Below are positions 12,454-24,390 of a stretch of 64,000 nt of DNA, one piece after another. The notes below the pieces were generated by a model. It was not told the DNA's origin and did no database searches. It worked only from the letters and a program-made list of their open reading frames with translations. Each line of letters opens with the position of its first letter. Within the stretch, counting starts at the first letter, position 1. The stretch lies in assembly GCA_023213395.1 (NCBI GenBank), contig CM041465.1, positions 236,413,741 to 236,477,740 of the forward strand. The letters run 5' to 3'. The translations under genes were made by a program, and so were the position numbers. Origin of the DNA: Cycas panzhihuaensis (lineage: Eukaryota; Cycadophyta).

Positions 12454-13539
12454 TAGTTGACCATCAAAATGAGGGTAAAATATCTAATACCTTAGTATAA
12501 GTTTAAACTACTACTAATGCTCCAAAAAGAGGGTAAACTACATAATGCTATAATATAAGTCTAAGTTACTTTATAAATATATAAATAGTTATCTTGAATA
12601 TGGCTTACCAAAAGAGGTAGCACCCCTATAGCATCCATTGTCTTATCCTTTCCTATTTATGATATTTCCTTTCGATTTATTTACTTTTCTAAAAAATTGA
12701 TTAAAAATTTAGAAATATTATAAAGTAATAAAAGACCAAAAAATAATAAAACAAAAAAAAAACATGGCTCTAATAAGATCCCAAATAACTCCTACCTCTA
12801 AAAAGTAATTGCTAATGAAGCTAATATATGGAAAACTTTGACTTTTAAGTATTTATCATCTAGTATTTAAGGCAACCCCTCTGTTGCCCTAGGTCCCAAA
12901 TTAATTGGCTTCAATCCTAACTTTTCTTAATTATTAAGATAACCCCTTAGACACATAAGATTCCTTTGAGAAATAGTCACTGAAGAGGATAAACTATGGT
13001 GGCACCATTTATGTTTGTTTAGTTTTGTAGTGGCTATCAGCTCATCATAGTTTGATTAAACCATTAGCCAATCTCTACCTTATTTAGTACACCTTTAAAG
13101 TCCTTGCGGATAATAAAAAACTAAGGGAAACATTCTCTAGAAACCTATTAAAGGGCCTAAACTATGGCTGACTACCTTTCCCTTTCACATCTATAGGCTC
13201 ATTACAAGTCTACCCATAACATTATTGATAACATTCATTATATTACAGTTATCATCTAAAGAGGTTGTACTACTAAGGGAAAATTATTTCCTATAATCTA
13301 GGAGCATCATAGACATCATGCTAATAAGTAAGTGAAGGTATATAGTTCATACTTTATTAGCTTATCTTAGTATAACTTAAATGAATTATTTTATAAGCAT
13401 ATGTTATCATCTACATGTTGATCTATTAGATGAATATATCTATTGTTAGCTCATGATAATTTTAACTATAGTTGGTGGATTTATAATTATTTATTTAAGC
13501 TTAATAGGTTAAGAATTGCCTTTTAGTACCTCTATAATT
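12454..13539. other. Unassigned AT-rich DNA, probably LTR of copia I
   Basis: No coding frame is recognisable. The first part should be the LTR of remnant I, resumed after copia B. It contains an imperfect repeat (AAAGAGGGTAAACTAC near 12525 and AAATGAGGGTAAAATAT near 12467). Where this LTR ends could not be decided. Confidence 0.4.
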
Positions 13540-14195
13540 TGTTGAGAAAATAGGGTCCCAATAACCATAAACTACCACCAAGATCTAAACTATTTTATAA
13601 CTAGTTATAGGAATTAAAACTAAAATTTAATATACAAGTTCTTAAACTAGAGATAATATAATAAATAAATTAGAAATCTAAAGTATCACATGTACACTAG
13701 ATATAATGTAGTAAAACCCTAGTAGCGTACTAGGGAAACATCCACACAAGAAACGTATCAATCCTTGTTATCCAAGAATAGAGAAATGTATATAATTTGT
13801 AGCAAAATACTCACAGCAAAAATAATTAGCCATATCTACTCCTCACAGTACATCCAATACATCAAATACTATCAACATAATAAAAAAATACCCTAAACTA
13901 GGCTATATAAGAGAGTCATACAAGGCACAAATCTCAACCATCAAATCTAGGGTATTTGAAATGGACCCTGATTCTCTTTACAATTTAGTATGTTTTATAG
14001 CACTAGCTTTTTGGTTCGGGGGTTACTATTCCCAAACCCCCTCTTTATAGGGGAGGTGTTAACTCCCCCCACACCCCCCAACTAAGGGAGGCTCCTGTCC
14101 CCCTTGGATCCCCTTACGAAAGTTTAAGGGGGGAACTATGCTACTAACCTGTCAAAATTTTTGCCTTTAAAACATTATTATCATATTATCTAACA
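13540..14195 (-). repeat. Solo copia LTR
   Basis: A 656-bp LTR in minus orientation, beginning TGTTGAGAAAATAGG and ending ATTATCTAACA on the plus strand. It shares with the LTRs of A the CACCAAGATCTAAA block, the GGGAAACATCCACACAAG block, the AACCATCAAATCTAGGG segment and the GC-rich stem (14030-14110). No internal region follows on either side. The flanks TAATT and CAAGT are a poor TSD (3 of 5), so unequal recombination to a solo LTR is likely but not proven. Confidence 0.8.
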
Positions 14196-15311
14196 CAAGT
14201 CATATCTCTCCTTTCTTCTTCTCTTATTTACTACTTTCCTTTACTTGGCTTACTCTTTTGGATCTTTTTCTCTAGAGTTTTAGTCTTAAACCTTTTTCAT
14301 TTATCCCATTGATATTTTTCCCATACTACTCTAATTTATCTCTATACCACTTTGATTATTATCATACTACTGTATTTTTTATTTGTAACTACAAAGAAAT
14401 AGAAGTTCATAATATTACAAAGTTTGTCATGGTACTATGAAGTTTACCATGATACTATCATAAACTTTATGGTATTAATATTTTAACTTTGATATTTTTT
14501 TAGAATCATAGTTGTTCACATATTCATAATAATATTTCATGCACCTATCCATTGATTTTATCAAATCCATGGGCTGGTCATGGGTTTGATTCAAAATGAT
14601 GGGCTATTAAAGGCCCTCCTATTGGTTGTGCCCTAAGACCATGGGCTATTAGCCCATGGATTTCCCCAATATATGGTCTCAAAACCATGGGCCCTAGCCC
14701 TTCCCCTCATTTATATATACCTCTTACTTTTCATCATTCTCATTCTCATTTTACTTTATTTATTGACTTTTATACTTAGCTTGAGGATTAAATATTAGTT
14801 ATGATTGGAGAACTCCTTAAATAGATTAGAGTGTCATCAACATCCCTCCTTTACTTATAACAAGAGCACCCCCTCCCCCCCTACTACTAACACTTTTAAC
14901 CTCTATTCAAGTTCTTATTGGATACTTTTTAGTTTTAAATTATCCTTTTATGCTTGATATTTCCTTTAGTTTTTCAACTACTTTCCTTTATTTATTTCAC
15001 ATTTTTATGCATGAGTGTCTTATAAAGGGAAACACAATAAAGTATTAATCATTAAGATTAAAAAATGGTGGCAATCCCACTATTTCTGAGGCCCCACCTT
15101 CACACTTATTCCATTGGTTTTGAGTGTTCAATCTTTTTCTTGTTTGGGTAGCTTTTCTATTAATTTATTTTATATGTTTGCATGCTACTAACTTGTATAG
15201 GTGCTGGAGCTCTCCAAGTATTCATTACAAGTTTAGAGTGTGTAAAGTAATTCGAGGACTCCCCTTTTTCCTCCTTTCTCTCCTTCTCTTCTTTATAACA
15301 AGATAAGTATC
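14196..15311. other. Non-coding DNA with dyad motifs and a TATA-like box
   Basis: No coding frame is found. Near 14429-14474 an inverted repeat (arms TACTATGAAGTTTA and TAAACTTTATGGTA) resembles the dyad in the Tat-like LTRs at 49400 and 56893, so this may be a decayed plus-strand LTR piece of that family. A second dyad (14639-14659) has 9-base arms CCATGGGCT and AGCCCATGG. The run TTTATATATACC at about 14711 is TATA-like and is followed by a pyrimidine-rich stretch, as expected at an LTR promoter. Confidence 0.4.
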
Positions 15312-15968
15312 TATTAGATAATATGATAACAATGTTTTGGAGGCTAAAATTTTGATAGGTTGGCAATACAGTTTCCCCCTAAACTTCCTTGGGGGGTTCC
15401 AAAGGGGGTGGGATCCCCCCTTGACTGGGAGGGTGCAGGGGGTATTGGAATGCCCCTCACAAAGAGGGGGTCTAAGGGCTATAGCCCCAACCTAAAAAAC
15501 TAGCACTAAAAAGCATACTAAATTGTAAAGAGAATCAGGTTCGTTTGCTCAAAATACCCTAGATTCTATGGTCAAGATATGTGCCTTGTATGACTCTCTC
15601 ATATAGCTCAATTTAGGGCATTTTTTTATTATGTTAATGGTGTTCGATGTATTGGATGTATTGTGAAGAGTTGGGCTACTAGTTATTGTTGTTATCAGTA
15701 TTCTGCTATAGATTATGTACATTTCTTTATTCTTCGATAATAAAGATTGATACCTTTCCTATGTGGATGTTTCCTTAGGACATCACTAGGGTTTTACCAT
15801 GTTATATCAGGTGTATATATGATGATTAGCTTTCTTATTTATTTTATTGTATTATCTCTAGTTTAAGAACTTGCATGTTAAATTTTAGTTTTGATTCCTA
15901 TAACTAATTGCAAAATAGTTTAGATCTTGGTGGCAGTTTTAAGTTCTTGGGACCTTATCTTCTCAACA
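15312..15968 (+). repeat. 5' LTR of copia A
   Basis: Starts TATTAGATAATATG (decayed TGTTAGATAATG) and ends CTTCTCAACA, followed by AG and the PBS. It pairs with 20538-21196. A GC-rich stem region (15375-15450) and a GGATGTTTCC block near the 3' end are shared with the other copia LTRs. Confidence 0.92.
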
Positions 15969-15970
15969 AG

Positions 15971-15983
15971 TGGTATTAGAGCC
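15971..15983 (+). other. Primer-binding site of copia A
   Basis: TGGTATTAGAGCC, one base from the initiator-Met PBS TGGTATCAGAGCC, two bases after the LTR end. It sets the plus orientation. Confidence 0.88.
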
Positions 15984-16039
15984 ATTTTTTTTTTACAGTG
16001 AGTTTGTGAAGGTTTTGATGTTAGGTTTTTCTATATCAA

Positions 16040-16598
16040 ATGGAAAAGCTGGTGAATGTAAAGTTCAAGGTGGAGAATTTTAATGGCAAGAACAACTTCA
16101 AGTTGTGGAAGCTGAAAGCGTATTGTGTTCTAGTACAACAAGGTTTGTATAGAACTCTTACAGGTAAATCGAAGAAACCCATGGGGATGGACAATGACGA
16201 ATGGGATGATCTAGATACAAGGGCTCTTAACATAATATGATTATGCTTGGCAGATGAAGTTCTATTTAACATCATAGGGGAGTAGATAGCAAAAGGATTA
16301 TGGACCCAGTTGGAAGGCTTGTATATGACCAAATCAGTGACGAATTGAATCTACTTGAAGAGGTAACTATACTCATTACAAATGAAGAAATATACAAAAA
16401 TTATTGATCATTTAAATGTTTTCAATACTCTTATTTTTTAATTAGCTAGTATCGATGTCATGATTGAGGATGAGGACAAGGTTGTTAACTTATTATGTTC
16501 ATTACCAGAATCCTAGGATAATATTATCACCTCAATTAGTTTCAGCACTATAGATGAATTAGATTATGATTCTATTATGAGTGATTTACTAATGGAAG
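16040..16598 (+). pseudogene. Gag N-terminal part of copia A
   Basis: Gag opens with MEKLVNVKFKVENFNGKNNF, the typical copia gag N-terminus (a UBN2-type domain). It runs open for 66 residues, then continues with stops through the segment containing YLKR and the region ending DLLMEV at the inserted solo LTR. The start ATG at 16040 follows the PBS by about 57 bases. After the nested LTR the frame resumes at 17240 in phase. Gag assembles the virus-like particle. The same N-terminus is found in copia M (28460-28160, minus). Confidence 0.85.
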
Positions 16599-17234
16599 TG
16601 TTAGGTATTATGACAACAATTATAGGCCTAAAATTATGGCATGTTTTCGGTGTGGTTTCCCCTCCTAATCTTTCTTGGGGGGTTCCAAAGGCGAGAGCCC
16701 CCTTAGGCTGAAAAGTGGGGTGTGGAATGCCCCTTCTAAGAGGGGGTTCGGGGGCGATAGCACCAGACCCAAAAAATTGGCGATGTAAACCTTATTAAAA
16801 TGTAAAGAGAATCAGGGTTATTTGATACAAATACCCTAGATTCTACGATTGAGATTTAGGTCTTGGATGTTCCTCTCATGTAGCCTATTTTAGGGCTTTT
16901 CTTATTATGTTGTAATATTATGCAATGTACTGTGAAGAGGGTGGTGGCTGATTATTGTTCAAGAGAGTACTCTGTAACTGTGATGTACTGTTTCTCCATT
17001 CTACAGCAATAAAGATTAATATCTTTCCTGTGTGGATGTTTCCCTAGCACACTGCTAGGGTTTTACCATGTTATATCGGGTGCACATGTGATGTTTGGCT
17101 TTCATTTTCTTGTTACTGTATAATCTCTAATTTTAGAACTTGCATGTAATTTTATGTTTTGATTTCTGTAACTAGTTGTAAGAAAGCAATAGATCTTGGT
17201 GGCAGTTTAAGGGTTGGACCTTGTATTCTCAAGA
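16599..17234 (+). repeat. Nested solo copia LTR inside gag of A
   Basis: A 636-bp LTR starting TGTTAGGTATTATGACAACA and ending TATTCTCAAGA (decayed CTCAACA). It belongs to the family of copia M, since the 5' part (TTATAGGCCTAAAATTATGG) matches the M LTRs read in reverse. It is flanked on both sides by GGAAG (16594-16598 and 17235-17239), an exact 5-bp TSD. Removing the LTR and one TSD copy rejoins the gag frame in phase, so it inserted into an already resident A and later collapsed to a solo LTR. Confidence 0.93.
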
Positions 17235-17440
17235 GGAAGAAGTAAGGAGGAAGTCTAGTCTTGAAACATTGAGGTCAAAGACAAAAGGCAAGAAGAGGAA
17301 GCTCAAATGTTGGCACTGTAATAAGATAGGACACCTCAAGAAGGATTGTTACAAAAGGAAGGAGTTCTAGAAAAAGGAAGATCCTGCTAATGAGGCTAAT
17401 TAGGTGGAGTCGAATTAAGGTATGAATGATGGTGTCTTGG
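17235..17440 (+). pseudogene. Gag C-terminal part of copia A with zinc knuckle
   Basis: The gag frame resumes after the solo LTR. A zinc knuckle CWHCNKIGHLKKDC (CX2CX4HX4C, near 17309-17350) is fully preserved and is set in a basic Lys/Arg-rich stretch. This is the nucleic-acid-binding nucleocapsid part. In-frame TAG codons follow it, before the protease region. Confidence 0.87.
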
Positions 17441-18775
17441 TTGCTTATAATATTTCCCATTATCATCATGATTGGTTATTAGATTCAGGTGATTCACACC
17501 ATATGTGTCCACATAAGAGTTGGTTTTTATCGTACCAACCTCTTGATGTTGGTGATGTACTTATGGGAAATAAAGCTTCTTATAAGATAGTAGGCATTGA
17601 TATTATCATAATTAAAATGTTCAATGGTGTAGTGAGAACATTAACTAAAGTTAGGTGTGTACCTAATCTAAAAAGGAATTTGATTTTCTTAGGTGAACTA
17701 GATTCTGGTGGTTATAAGTACACAGGTTATGAAGGAGTCTTAAAGGTGTTAAAGGGTGCCTTGGTTGTTATGAAATCCTTAAAAAAAGGAAACCTTTATA
17801 TTTTAGTAGGAAGTACAAATGCCAACCATGTAGATACAACATCAAAGACTACAGAAGATCCAGCTCAGTTATGGCATCAGAGACTTGGTCACATGAGTGA
17901 GAGAGGACTTAAGGTGCTCATGAACTGTAAGTTAGTTCCTAACTTATAGCTTTCAGATTTGTTTTTTTGCAAGCATTATATTTTTGGAAAGTAGTGTAGA
18001 CACAGGTTTAAAATATGGAGTCACACTAGTAAAGGTGTTCTAGATTATGTACATTCAAATGTATGGGAACTAGCCCCTACAATATCTTATGGAGGATCAT
18101 TGTAGTTTGTCACATTTATAGATGATTACTCCAAAAGGTATGGGTCTATTTTTTGAAAAGGAAATATGAAGTTTTCAGTGTATTTAAGCAATTTAAGGCT
18201 CTAGTTGAGAAGAGCATTGGTAGGCCAATCAAATATTTCAGAACTAACAATATGGATAAGTTTAACTCCTTGGAGTTTGAGAATTATTACAAAGAAGCTA
18301 GGATTGAAATCATAAGACCACTAACTGTACTTCGCAGTAAATGGCATAGCTAAGTGTATGAATAAGACACTCTTAGAAAGAGTAAGAAACATGCTAAGTA
18401 ATGTAAGAGTAGAGGAGGGATTATGGGCAAAAGCTATTCAAACAGATTATTATTTAGTAAACAGGTCACCATCACTTGCAATAAATTGCAAGATTCTTGA
18501 AGAGGTATGGACTGGACATCCATATGACTATTTAAATTTGAAAGTTTTTGGTTGTGATGCTTATGCCTTGACTAATAAAAGTCAATGTTCAAAGTTAGAC
18601 CCAAAATCTAAGAGATGTATCTTTGTTGGTTATGGTAATAGAGATGGTGTGAAGGGATATATGTTGTGGGATCCTACTACCCACAAAATCACTATTAATA
18701 AAGATATTGTATTTGATGAATCTCCCTTTCTAAAATTAGACAGTGTAGAAGTTGAAGTAAAATAGTAGTAGAAAG
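17422..18775 (+). pseudogene. Protease, gag-pre-integrase and integrase of copia A
   Basis: The open stretch at 17422-17949 carries the protease active site WLLDSGDSHHMCPH (D-S-G preserved) and ends in the gag-pre-integrase segment LWHQRLGHMSERG. The CX2C half of the integrase zinc site is decayed after a stop at 17950. The integrase core continues in 18000-18353 with stops and frameshifts and includes FRTNNMDKFNS, in which the Asp of the usual DNG is replaced. At 18358-18765 come RNMLSNVRVEEGLWAKA, the VFGCDAYA segment and CIFVGYGNRDG. The order matches copia pol. Confidence 0.87.
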
Positions 18776-19029
18776 TTGAACATCAACACGTTAAGCTTGA
18801 GACTCAACCATCTTTGGAAATAGAAGAGTAGGAATATCTTTTTGAAGATGAATCTGTAACAAATTTATAGGAGTATGCGGACACTCCTCCACCAACTATT
18901 ATAAGATCTATAAGAGTTAGTCATCCACCTAACAGATACAACTCTTCTATTTCTATTACTTTGGTTTCTAATGATGGTAAGCCTATATGCTATTAGGAAA
19001 TAATAGATGATATCCATAGGGAGAAGTGG

Positions 19030-20490
19030 AAGAGGGTTATGCGGGAAGAGATAGATTCTTTGAAGAAAAATAATTCATGGGACTTGGTAGAACTTCTACA
19101 TGGTAGGAAGATTGTTGGTTGCAGATGGGTTTTCAAGAAGAAAATAGATGTTGATGGAAAGGTTGACAAGTACAAGGCAAGATTGGTGGCTAAAGGCTTT
19201 GCACAGAAAGCAAATATAGACTTTCATAAGATATTTTCACCAATTGTCAAACTTGTTTCAATTTGAGTTCTATTAGAATTGGTAGCTTCTCTTGATTTGG
19301 AGTTGGAGTAATTATATGTAAAAATAGCTTTTCTACATGGAGATTTATATGAGAAGATCTATATAGATCATCCAGAAGGGTTTGTACAAGATGGCAAGAA
19401 AGACTTATTTGTAGGCTTAAGAAATCATTGTATGGCCTAAAACAATCACCCAGGCAATGGTACAAGAACTTTGATGCCTTCATGGAGAGCCAAAATTTTA
19501 AAAGAAGTGAGTATGATCATTGTGTTTATTTTAAATTCTTGGATAATGGCTTATTCATTATCTTGGTATTATATGTTGATGACATGCTAGTTGTAAGCAA
19601 GAGCATAGCAGAAATCAATAAGTTAAAGGCTCAATTGGCTAGGACTTTTGATATGAAGGATCTAGAAGTTGCAAAATAAATCTTAGGTATGGAGATATAT
19701 AGAGACAGGAAAAATGGTAAGCTATGGTTATCACAGGAGAAATATATGGAGAAGGTGCTAACTAGGTTTGGTATGGAAAATGTGAAACCAGTGAGTATCC
19801 CGTTGACTTCCCATTTTAAGCTTTCTTCGAGTATGAGTCCTAGTAATAAAGAAGAAAATGATTATATGTCTCGTATGCCTTATGCCAGTGTAGTAGGAAG
19901 TTTGATGTATGCCATGGTGTATACAAGACCTAACATTTCATATGCAGTCAGTGTAGTTAGCAGGTTTATGGCAAATCTAGGAAAGGAACATTAGGAAGCA
20001 GTGAAATGGGTGCTTTGGTATTTGAGAGGCATAAGTGACTATTGCATCACCTTTGGAGGTACACATAATCAGGTTTGTAGATATGTTGACTTAGACTTTG
20101 CAGGAGATTTAGATAAGAGAAGGTCTACTTTAGGTTATATATTTACTCTTACAAATGGTCCAGTTAGTTGGAGGTCAAAATTGTAGAGCACAATTACATT
20201 ATCAACTACAAAAGTTAAATATATTGTTGTAGTACATACTTGCAAAGAAAAGGTAAAAGTATTTTGTGACAGTCAAAGTGTAATTTACTTAGAAAAGAAT
20301 CTAGCTTATCATAGTAGGATAAAGCATATTGCTCTTAACTACTATTTTTTTAGACAAGTTGTGGAAGCAGGTGGAGTGGCACTTGAGAAGGTTAATACAA
20401 AATAGAATTGTGTTAATATGTTCACAAAACTAGTATTATTAGAGAAGTTCAAATGGTGTTTGACTTCTCTTGGCTTGCAGAAAATATGAT
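19030..20490 (+). pseudogene. Reverse transcriptase and RNase H of copia A
   Basis: RT begins near 19039 with EEIDSLKKNNSWDLVE and WVFKKK, typical of the copia RVT_2 domain. After a stop and frameshift near 19262 it continues with YGLKQSPRQWYKNFDAF and the catalytic YVDDM box (about 19575-19590, both Asp preserved). The C-terminal part has KVLTRFGMENVKPVSIP and VYTRPNISYA. RNase H follows after a stop at 19992 with DLDFAGD and, near 20260, FCDSQSVIY. The end FKWCLTSLGLQK lies at about 20450-20486. Single stops and few frameshifts separate the open pieces. Confidence 0.9.
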
Positions 20491-20526
20491 GAATGGTCCA
20501 GGAAAGGTATCAGGTAAATTGTTGCC

Positions 20527-20537
20527 AAGGTGGAGAT
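20527..20537 (+). other. Polypurine tract of copia A
   Basis: AAGGTGGAGAT immediately before the 3' LTR start. The same tract occurs in copia M, and AAGTGGGAGAT in copia K. It would prime plus-strand DNA synthesis. Confidence 0.85.
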
Positions 20538-21196
20538 TATTAGATAATGTAACAACAATGTTTTAGAGGCTAAATTTTTGACAAGTTAGCAACACAATTT
20601 CCTCCCCAAACTTCCTTGGGGGGTTCCAAGAGGGGCGGGAGCCCCACTTGGCCTGGGGAATGTGAGGGGCATTGGAACAACCCCCGCAAAGAGGGGGTTC
20701 GGTGGCAATATCTCCTGACCCAAAAAGCTAATACTGAAAAGCATACTAAATTATAAAGAGAATCAGGATCATTCACTCAAAATACCCTAGATTCTATGGT
20801 CGATATTTATGCCTTATATGGCTCTCTCATATAGCTTGATTTAGGGTGTTTTTTCATTATGTTGATGGTGTTCGATGTATTGGATGTACTATGAAGAGTT
20901 GGGCATCTGATTATTATTGTTGTGAGCATTCTACTATAGATTGTGTATATTTCTCCATTCTTTGAAAATAAAGATCAATATCTTTCCTATGTGGATGTTT
21001 CCCTAGCACACTACTAGGGTTTTTCCATGTTATATCAGGTGTATATGTGATGCTTAACTTTCCTATTTATTTTATTATATTATCTCTGGTTTAAGAACTT
21101 GCATGTTAAATTTTAGTTTTGATTCATGTAACTAATTACAAAATAGTTTAGATCTTGGTGGTGGTTTCAGGTTATTAGGACCTTATCTTCTCAACA
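20538..21196 (+). repeat. 3' LTR of copia A
   Basis: Starts TATTAGATAATGTAAC and ends CTTCTCAACA. It pairs with 15312-15968. The GC-rich dyad is at about 20610-20700. It is followed by CTATC, the candidate TSD. Confidence 0.92.
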
Positions 21197-22980
21197 CTAT
21201 CTATTATGTAACTCTTATGTAGTCAAATTTTCACAAGAACATCTCTAAAAATTTGGTATTCTCATTTGATTCTAAAGTGATTTTTGGCATATTTAGTTTA
21301 ACTAATTAACTTTTATTGTTCATAGACTAGTTCAACAGGTAGAAATATTGTTGATTTTTTTCTAGAAATTAATTACAATATTGTATATTATCTTAACATG
21401 TTGTGAGTATAATTAGTGAATTAGAGAGCTAAAAATTGCATAAAATATTGTTTGAATTAAATATTTAGTATATCACCCTAGGTATTCTCCTCAAAACCCT
21501 ACTTTATAAGTTTAACTACAAAGAAAAATACTAAAACGATGTCATTCCATTTCTTAATTTTACTTTTAAAAAGAAAAATAAAAAGATAAAAAAATATGAT
21601 TGCTTGTCAATTTATCATTTTTTACTTGTCACCTTCTCATCTCACATGTAGGTGTGTTTTAGATTTCAAAAGAAAAAGAAAAAAAAGTATTAAATAAATA
21701 AGAAAAAAGGGTTCAAAAAGATTTTTTTTTTTTTATATACTACATCACATTTACATTTGTGTGTGTGCCTTCAGAGGCCAACATGAGGAAGAGGATCATA
21801 CTTGTTATAAGTCCTCAAATCTATAGGACCTATAATTATTGTTATTCAGTTAGTTTTGTTTATTTAAAATTTAATTTTAAAGTATATATTAACTGCATTT
21901 AGTATATGTTGTTTGCTCTCTTAGTCTCTTTTAGGAAGTACAGTCCATTCATATATTGATGAGGGAGAACTAATGTTTCTCTACTTGGAATTCATCACCA
22001 AATAAGAGACCAAGTCTCCTACCTCTAGGTGTATCGAGTCTTCCATATCCATGTTTTGAATAGGTCAACGAAGGGTGACTATCCTTACACATTCTTGCAT
22101 GTGGGTTATGGATATTTGAGTGAATATCATTCATCTCATTGAGAGTAATATCCTCCTCTACTTCACGGCTTAGGGGCTTGAGGTTTGTTAGAATTAAATG
22201 ATAGTATTATTAGGCTACCTAGTACTTATATGAGTATTGTCACTAGTAGAAGAGCCTCCATCAACTTATCCATGAGAAAATATATCCTATGACTTTGATT
22301 CCTTTATACCTCTTACTCTAAGTAATCCTTTCCTCTATTCTCATATAGATCAAATCTATTATCTTATGGTTGAGTGTGATTTTAGGTTTGGATTAGGATA
22401 GTTAGTCTAAGAGGGATAATTTATTAGGATATGTACATAGTCATGTAGGAGTTTGAGCATTTATGCTCGATTGACCCCTTTGCACTATGAGAGCCTTTTA
22501 TATGTTGTTTGGTCCTTTCAAGGATGTTAGTTATATGATAGGTTAATTCATCTTGAATCATTTAATTGGTTTTCAATTTACTTTCTTGTTTAATACAGGG
22601 TTGCCTCATCTACTTACTTATATCACACATTTTAGTTGTCAACTAGTCTTGATTTTCTCTTTCATTTTGTATTTTATTCTCATCCTTTTTTGGCATATCA
22701 TTCATACCTACATGTTGCCCTTAGTCTAACCTAATAAATAAGTAGTCTAGCATCTCCATACCTATGTATAAGAGATACACAATCACCCTATAAGGAGTAT
22801 ATGCTCACATTCCTCACAATTTAGATCCTCCCTCACCCTTCAGGTTTATTTTAGGGTCATGTTTGCATGTCCTCTTCTCTTATATATTTGCATTTAGATA
22901 TATAGTTATTATTCCTATTTCACCTATTAGTCAATTAACTACTTATTAAAAAAAAGTTTGAGTTTAGAAAGAAAGATAAT
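21197..22980. other. Unassigned non-coding DNA
   Basis: About 1.8 kb without a recognisable coding frame, LTR pair or PBS. It is AT-rich at first (21200-21760, with poly-A and poly-T runs) and then less so (21770-22930). The 5' LTR of copia D would be expected near the right end but could not be identified. The sudden change of composition near 21770 hints at two origins. Confidence 0.5.
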
Positions 22981-24390
22981 GAAGCATTGAATTTAATTTT
23001 TTATATTATGGATAATATTATATTTCTACATGTATATGATACTTGTATTTGATATGAAGCATGAAATATTTTAAAAACTATATTTAAAGGTGCTACTTAT
23101 ACAAAGTTACAAAATCTAAGAAGGAATTTTAAAAATGTTAGAATCATGCTTCAAAATGTGTGAATGATTTCATCATTAAAACTCAAAATTTAGTGAAACA
23201 AATTAGATCCTTAGATAAAAAAGTTTCTAAGTAAAACATTATAGAGAAAATCTTAACAAGTACTAATAAAATCAAAAAGTTTGAGAATGTTGCTAGTATT
23301 ATTAAGGTCACTAAAGATTTATTTATATTAATGGTTAATTAATTATTAGTAATATTTCTTATAGTAGAGGAAAGAAACAAGAGCTCAAACGAGAATTTAG
23401 AATAAGTTTTTAGCTCAATAACAAGTTTGAGAGGAAGATTCAGGAGACCAAATTCTTAAGCAAACTTTCAAGAAAATTACTAAATAGGTAATAAAAAAAA
23501 TACAACAAAAAGAAGATTCCATGGAAGAAGTCCATGAGAGGTGAAGGAAGTAGAAGAACTCCTATACTTCAAGGAAGAGGAAGAGTAAGAAGTTTTATTC
23601 CTTTATGTAATAGATATAGAATTTATAGTCATTTTTCCAATAAATACCAAGTGAGAAGAAATGATTTAGTAAACATAGTTATTGATAAACTAAGGAATAA
23701 AAACATGTTCTATATAAGCTTGAGTACTCAATCTTTAAATGATGAATAGTATATTGATTTTAGTTATTCCATAAATGTCTTATAGTGCTAATTTATTTTC
23801 AAACCTTGAAGATAATAATAAGAAGTGTAAAGTTATTTTTAGTGATAATAATACTTAGTAATTTCAAGGACAAGGTGTTGTTTCCATTTAAATAAGTAAA
23901 ATGGAGAAAACAAAAATATTCAAAATGTTTTATTTGTACCTAGATTGAAGAAGAACATATTATTTATTAGCTAAATACTGGAATAATAGTACAATTTAGT
24001 ATTTGATAATAGTGAATGTAAATTAGTTATAAGTTAAATAATGAAATAATTTTTACTAAAGTTTGAATGACTAAAGAAAGATTATTCAAACTTATGCTTT
24101 ATCGACAAACTTAACTCTTGAATGCTTCCATTATTGATAGTAGTAGACTTTGGCATCATTGTTATGGTAATCTTAATTATGGTGGACTTGTTAGCTTAAG
24201 GAAGAAATAAATAGTGAATAGTCTTTCATTCATTTAAGGCAATAATAATATGTATGAAGATTGCATTTATGGTAAATAACATAGAGATAGTTTTCCAAAA
24301 TCTTGATATTGAGCCCAACATCCTTTAGAATTGGTGCATGTTAATTTATGTGGTCTTGTAAGGATATTATTATTTAGAAATACTAGATAC
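22981..24390 (+). pseudogene. Copia D, part 1: gag to start of integrase
   Basis: This is the first of three pieces of an old plus-strand copia element. Gag-like sequence with many stops lies at 23080-23500 and includes an LRRNFKN segment. A basic stretch at 23534-23749 holds a decayed zinc knuckle (CNRYRIYSHFSNKY). A protease trace follows. The gag-pre-integrase segment near 24140-24260 has RLWHHCYGNLNYGGL, and the integrase start (ELVHVNLCG, NTRYYF) ends at 24390, where the Tat-like solo LTR is inserted. It is not closely related to A, B or M. The many TAG and TAA stops make it one of the oldest elements here. Confidence 0.72.

Larger units (their letters stand above)
15312..21196 (+). mobile_element. 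Complete Ty1/copia element A with nested solo LTR
   Basis: A plus-strand copia element with LTRs 15312-15968 and 20538-21196, PBS, gag, protease, integrase, RT, RNase H and PPT. The TSD candidates are GTATC (15307-15311) and CTATC (21197-21201), one mismatch. Its total of 5.9 kb includes a 636-bp solo LTR of a related family plus its 5-bp TSD in gag; without them it is about 5.2 kb, a usual copia size. Reading frames are only moderately broken, so A is among the better-preserved elements. Confidence 0.93.
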
